DNA of 64,000 nucleotides, taken from Streptomyces lienomycini. Lineage in GTDB: Bacteria > Actinomycetota > Actinomycetes > Streptomycetales > Streptomycetaceae. This document shows positions 60,610 through 64,000 of the stretch, piece by piece. The translations under genes were made by a program, and so were the position numbers. The notes below the pieces were generated by a model. The model ran no database searches. It saw only the letters and a list, made by a program, of their open reading frames with translations, and was not told the origin of the DNA. Numbering within the stretch: the stretch's first letter is position 1; each line of letters opens with the position of its first letter. The stretch spans positions 7,376,001-7,440,000 of the forward strand of contig NZ_CP116257.1 in assembly GCF_027947595.1 (NCBI RefSeq), given 5' to 3'.

Positions 60610-61671
60610 GTGAGACATGTCATCGCCCTCGATGTGGGCGGCACCGGGATGAAGGCCGCCCTGGCGGGGCCGGAGGGCGAACTGCTGCACCAGGCCCGCC
60701 GGGCCACCGGTCGCGAGCGGGGACCCGAGGCCGTCGTCGCGGGCATCCTGGACTTCGCCGCCGAGCTGCGGGCCTACGGCGCCGACCGGTTCGGCGAGCC
60801 GGCCCGCGCCGCGGGCGTCGCCGTCCCCGGCATCATCGACGACGAGCACGGCGTCGCCGTGTACGCGGCCAACCTCGGCTGGCGCGACGTGCCGCTGCGG
60901 TCGCTGCTCGGCGACCGGCTGGGCGGCATTCCGGTCGCCCTCGGCCACGACGTGCGCACCGGAGGGCTCGCCGAGGGCCGGGTCGGGGCCGGGAAGGGCG
61001 CCGACCGGTTCCTGTTCGTGCCGCTGGGCACCGGTATCGCGGGCGCCATCGGCATCGACGGGCGGGTCGAGTCGGGCGCCCACGGCTTCGCGGGCGAGAT
61101 CGGCCACGTGGTCGTGCGTCCCGGCGGCATCCCGTGTCCGTGCGGGCAGCGCGGCTGTCTGGAGCGGTTCGCGTCCGCGTCGGCGGTCAGCCAGGCGTGG
61201 GCCGAGGCCTGCGGCGACCCGGACGCGGACGCAGCCGACTGCGCCAAGGCCGTCGAGTCGGGCGACGCCCGCGCCCTCGCCGTGTGGCAGGACGCCGTGG
61301 ACGCGCTCGCCGACGGGCTGGTCACCGCGCTCACTCTGCTGGACCCGCGCGTCCTGATCATCGGTGGCGGCCTCGCCGAGGCGGGGGAAACCTTGTTCAC
61401 ACCGCTGCGGGACGCCGTCCGGCGTCGCGTCACCTTCCAGAAGCTGCCGGAGATCGTCCCCGCCGCACTGGGGGACACCGCCGGCTGCCTGGGTGCCGGG
61501 CTGATGGCCTGGGACCTGCTCGAAGCCGGTCCGCAGGGGACCGGTTCGCGGGGCATCGCCCCCCAGCGCTCCGACCCCCCGCGCACCGGTGCGCACCGCA
61601 CGGATCCGCACAGCACCGACCCGCACAGCACCTCTCCTACGACCGTGACTCCCCCGGAGGTAACCACCTGA
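60610..61671 (+). CDS. nagK: N-acetylglucosamine kinase (ROK family)
   Basis: The protein has 353 residues. It makes GlcNAc-6-phosphate from GlcNAc and ATP. The ROK motifs are VIALDVGGTGMKAALAGPEG (phosphate loop DVGGT), FVPLGTGIAGAIGIDGRVES, and the Zn motif GEIGHVVVRPGGIPCPCGQR with GCLERFAS next to it. The catalytic Asp lies in VALGHDVRTGGLAEG. Identity as NagK rather than glucokinase rests on nagA coupling (1-bp stop-start overlap TGATG) and dre sites. A 40-residue tail of Thr/His/Asp/Pro repeats (RTDPHSTDPHSTS) is not family-like. The GTG is at 60610. Confidence 0.9.
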   Translation: MRHVIALDVGGTGMKAALAGPEGELLHQARRATGRERGPEAVVAGILDFAAELRAYGADRFGEPARAAGVAVPGIIDDEHGVAVYAANLGWRDVPLRSLLGDRLGGIPVALGHDVRTGGLAEGRVGAGKGADRFLFVPLGTGIAGAIGIDGRVESGAHGFAGEIGHVVVRPGGIPCPCGQRGCLERFASASAVSQAWAEACGDPDADAADCAKAVESGDARALAVWQDAVDALADGLVTALTLLDPRVLIIGGGLAEAGETLFTPLRDAVRRRVTFQKLPEIVPAALGDTAGCLGAGLMAWDLLEAGPQGTGSRGIAPQRSDPPRTGAHRTDPHSTDPHSTSPTTVTPPEVTT

Positions 61672-62816
61672 TGGCCCCAAGCAAGGTTCTCGCCGGTGCC
61701 CGGGTGGTACTGCCCACCGGGACCGTGGACGACGGCCGCGTGATCGTCGACGGCACGCGGATCGCGGACACGGCGTCCCCGCAGGCAGACGTCCTCGACC
61801 TGTCGGGCCACTGGGTGGTCCCCGGCTTCGTCGACATCCACAACCACGGCGGCGGCGGCGCGTCCTTCACCAGCGGCACCCCCGAGGAGATCCTCCGGGG
61901 CGTCGAGACCCATCGCCGGCACGGCACGACCACACTGGTCGCCTCCGCCGTCACCGGTGAACTGGACTTCCTCGCCCGGCGTGCCGGGGTGCTCGCCGAG
62001 CTGGCCGAGCAGGGTGACATCGTTGGCATCCACTTCGAGGGGCCGTTCATCTCCCCGTGCCGCAAGGGCGCGCACGACGAGCAGTTGCTGCGCGACCCGG
62101 ATCCGGCCGAGGTGCGCAAGCTGATCGACGCGGCGCACGGCCACGCGAAGATGGTGACGCTGGCCACGGAGCTGCCGGGCGGCCTGGACTCCGTGCGGCT
62201 GCTCGCCGAGCACGGGGTGATCGCCGCGGTCGGGCACACCGACGCCACCTACGAGCAGACGGTCCAGGCGATCGACGCGGGCGCCACCGTCGCCACGCAC
62301 CTCTTCAACGCGATGCCCCCGCTCGGCCACCGCTCCCCCGGTCCGATCACGGCGCTGCTCGAGGACGAGCGGATCACCGTCGAGCTGATCAACGACGGCA
62401 CGCACCTGCACCCGGCCGCGCTCCAGCTGGCCTTCCACCACGCGGGCGCGGACCGGGTCGCCTTCATCACCGACGCGATGGACGCGGCCGGCTTCGGCGA
62501 CGGCCGCTACCTGCTGGGCCCGTTGGAGGTCGAGGTCTCGGACGGCGTGGCCCGGCTGGTGGAGGGCGGCTCGATCGCGGGCTCCACGCTCACCCTGGAC
62601 CGCGCGTTCAAGCGGGCGGTGACGGTGGACAGGCTGCCCGTCGGGGACGTCGTCGCGGCGATCTCCGCCAATCCGGCGCGGCTGCTGGGCCTGTCCGACC
62701 GCATCGGCTCCCTGGAACCCGGCCGGGACGCCGACCTGGTCGTCCTGGACGACGCCTTCGACGTGGTGGGCGTGATGCGCCGGGGCGAATGGGTGGTCGA
62801 TCCCCAACTGGGCTGA
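61671..62816 (+). CDS. nagA: N-acetylglucosamine-6-phosphate deacetylase
   Basis: The protein has 381 residues of the amidohydrolase family. It deacetylates GlcNAc-6-P to glucosamine-6-P. Metal and active-site motifs are PGFVDIHNHGGGGASF (His57/His59), IVGIHFEGPFISPCRKGAHD, IAAVGHTDATYEQTVQA, ATHLFNAMPPLGHRSPG, LINDGTHLHPAALQLAF and VAFITDAMDAAGFGDG with the catalytic Asp. A GGAGG precedes the ATG 10 nt away and lies inside nagK, with which it overlaps by one base. Product feeds NagB (not here) and the DasR effector. Length is normal. Confidence 0.96.
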   Translation: MAPSKVLAGARVVLPTGTVDDGRVIVDGTRIADTASPQADVLDLSGHWVVPGFVDIHNHGGGGASFTSGTPEEILRGVETHRRHGTTTLVASAVTGELDFLARRAGVLAELAEQGDIVGIHFEGPFISPCRKGAHDEQLLRDPDPAEVRKLIDAAHGHAKMVTLATELPGGLDSVRLLAEHGVIAAVGHTDATYEQTVQAIDAGATVATHLFNAMPPLGHRSPGPITALLEDERITVELINDGTHLHPAALQLAFHHAGADRVAFITDAMDAAGFGDGRYLLGPLEVEVSDGVARLVEGGSIAGSTLTLDRAFKRAVTVDRLPVGDVVAAISANPARLLGLSDRIGSLEPGRDADLVVLDDAFDVVGVMRRGEWVVDPQLG

Positions 62817-62941
62817 TCCGTCCCCGGGTCCGCCACCCGAGCGAGGGACGGCGGGGGACCCGGGGGCTGGGCCCGCCACCATCCGTTTGGCATGATCGTG
62901 TCCACACGGCAGCCGCAGGCGATCGGGGGAGGTCGACCCAG

Positions 62942-63874
62942 GTGATCCTCACCGTCACGCTCAACACCGCTCTCGACATCACCTATCGGGTCGCCGGCCT
63001 GAGGCCGCATGCCTCCCACCGGGTCACCGGGGTGACGGAGCGGCCCGGCGGCAAGGGGCTGAACGTGGCCCGCGTGCTGGCGGCCCTCGGGCACGAGGTG
63101 ACGGTCACCGGCTTCACGGGCGGCACCACCGGCCGCCTCGTGAGCGAGGGGCTGACCGGCGTCCACGGGGTGAGCGACGCGCTCGTGCCGGTCGCCGGGC
63201 CGACGCGGCGCACCATCGCCGTCGTCGACGAGCGCACCGGCGACACCACCCAGCTCAACGAGCCCGGCCCGACCGTGACCCCCGCCGAGTGGAACGCCTT
63301 CCAGGAGGCGTACGAGGACCTGCTGGCCGGCGCCGCCGCGGTGGCCCTGTGCGGCAGCCTGCCGCCGGGCGTCCCGGTGGGCGCGTACGCCGGGCTGGTG
63401 CGCGCCGCGCGTACCGCGGGTGTGCCGGTGCTGCTGGACACGAGCGGGGAGCCGCTGCGGCGGGGCCTCGCCGCCCGTCCGGACCTGATCAAGCCGAACG
63501 CCGACGAGCTGGCCGAGCTGACCGGCTCGCACGAGCCGCTGCGGGCCACGCAGGCGGCCCGGCGCCGCGGTGCCCGCTCGGTGGTGGCCTCGCTGGGCGC
63601 CGAGGGGCTGCTCGCGGTGACGCCCGAGGGCCGCTGGCGGGCCGCGCCGCCCGCTCATGTCCGCGGCAACCCGACCGGTGCGGGCGACTCCGCGGTCGCG
63701 GGTCTGCTCTCCGGCCTGGTCGAGCAGCTGCCCTGGCCGGACCGGCTGGCCCGCGCGGTGGCACTGTCGGCGGCGACGGTGCTGGCGCCGGTGGCGGGCG
63801 AGTTCGACCGGGCGGCGTACGAGGAGCTGCTCGGGCGCGGCGTCGCGGTGACGGCGGAGGCGGGCGCCGCCTGA
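62942..63874 (+). CDS. PfkB-family hexose kinase (1-phosphofructokinase-like)
   Basis: The protein has 310 residues. MIL-type start VILTVTLNTALDITYRVAGL, HRVTGVTERPGGKGLNVARV and LAALGHEVTVTGFTGGTTGR are PfkB signature 1 and substrate residues. KPNADELAELTG and NPTGAGDSAVAGLLSGLV carry the Asp base and anion hole. It resembles 1-phosphofructokinase/LacC-like kinases, substrate fructose-1-P or tagatose-6-P. The GTG at 62942 has GGGGAGG about 9 nt upstream. It follows nagA by 125 bp on the same strand, and might phosphorylate an amino-sugar-derived intermediate, which is a guess. Confidence 0.9.
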   Translation: MILTVTLNTALDITYRVAGLRPHASHRVTGVTERPGGKGLNVARVLAALGHEVTVTGFTGGTTGRLVSEGLTGVHGVSDALVPVAGPTRRTIAVVDERTGDTTQLNEPGPTVTPAEWNAFQEAYEDLLAGAAAVALCGSLPPGVPVGAYAGLVRAARTAGVPVLLDTSGEPLRRGLAARPDLIKPNADELAELTGSHEPLRATQAARRRGARSVVASLGAEGLLAVTPEGRWRAAPPAHVRGNPTGAGDSAVAGLLSGLVEQLPWPDRLARAVALSAATVLAPVAGEFDRAAYEELLGRGVAVTAEAGAA

Positions 63875-63881
63875 CGGCGCC

Positions 63882-63895
63882 GGGCCCGCGGGCCC
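63882..63895. terminator. GC hairpin between convergent genes
   Basis: GGGCCC-GC-GGGCCC repeats a self-complementary hexamer just after the PfkB stop and before the convergent gene's stop. It is a weak bidirectional terminator candidate. Confidence 0.4.
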
Positions 63896-64000
63896 TACTC
63901 CTTGACCTGGCCCTTCTTCAGGGAGAACTGGTCCAGCAGGACGTTGCACTTGTCGCCGTCGGCGCAGGACAGCGTGACCGTGTTGGTGCCCTTGTTGAGG
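63895..64000 (-). CDS. C terminus of a secreted carbohydrate-binding-like protein (partial)
   Basis: The frame enters from the right edge and ends with TAG at 63895-63897. The 34 visible residues are LNKGTNTVTLSCADGDKCNV and LLDQFSLKKGQVKE. A GxNTVxL strand and a final LDxFSL strand are how CBM6/CBM35-type beta-sandwich domains end, and the two Cys suggest an exported protein. The rest of the gene is outside the window, so nothing more can be said. It is convergent with the PfkB kinase gene. Confidence 0.6.
   Translation of the reverse strand, partial: LNKGTNTVTLSCADGDKCNVLLDQFSLKKGQVKE

Overview
The window is about 64 kb of very GC-rich chromosomal DNA with actinomycete gene style: dense genes on both strands, GTG and TTG starts, 4-bp ATGA/GTGA start-stop overlaps, lipobox lipoproteins, futalosine-pathway menaquinone genes, a second groEL with CIRCE elements, GpgS/OtsA/OtsB, DasR-type dre sites and the small families DUF397, DUF2530, DUF3027, DUF3263 and HAAS. 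This is a Streptomyces core chromosome. From memory, gene order resembles the S. coelicolor SCO428x-SCO434x region, but no alignment was run. I see no rRNA, tRNA, CRISPR array, insertion sequence, prophage or biosynthetic gene cluster.

Layout. 1-2.7 kb is the most accessory-looking part: a partial Rpn-like nuclease, DUF397 beside a truncated XRE-regulator remnant, and a MerR-methyltransferase fusion with a MerR-type promoter. 2.7-9 kb: CcdC-like membrane protein/histidine kinase/response regulator operon, a Drr-type ABC exporter divergent from its TetR regulator, and a surface-anchored protein. 9-16 kb: SGNH hydrolase, Uma2-type nuclease, aldo-keto reductase, ThpR, MarR-MFS pair, NCS2 purine permease. 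16-25 kb: CtpE-like P-type ATPase, a 1042-aa sacsin/HSP90-like ATPase, DUF3027, MFS transporter. 25-27.2 kb: lipoprotein-mqnB-mqnD. 27.2-30.3 kb: extended cold-shock protein, HAD phosphatase, two tandem-repeat tracts, HAAS membrane protein. 30.4-37.7 kb: helicase block (a frameshifted Helicase_C_3 protein, XPB-type helicase, HelD-like helicase).

37.8-50.1 kb: CutC, mycothiol-dependent-isomerase-like proteins (one fused to GNAT), three TetR regulators, an RpiR regulator beside murQ, and oxidoreductases/esterase. 50.3-54.7 kb: groEL2 under two CIRCE elements, a 67-aa cold-shock protein, and threonine synthase plus a ubiquitin-like sulfur carrier behind a SAM-I riboswitch. 54.9-58.9 kb: gpgS, otsA, a triple-repeat lipoprotein and otsB (compatible-solute synthesis). 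59.2-64 kb: an orphan sugar-binding lipoprotein divergent from nagK-nagA with paired dre sites, then a PfkB sugar kinase and a partial secreted protein.

Functional links: amino-sugar salvage appears twice (murQ with an RpiR regulator; nagK-nagA under dre sites). Stress and solute functions cluster (groEL2, cold-shock proteins, trehalose, glucosylglycerate). I did not find a convincing wholly new multi-gene system. The strongest items for a second look are the frameshift in the Helicase_C_3 gene beside XPB, the sacsin-like ATPase, the tandem repeats at 28.7-29.3 kb, the triple-repeat lipoprotein between otsA and otsB, the SAM-I riboswitch on thrC, and the unusual OtsA signature.
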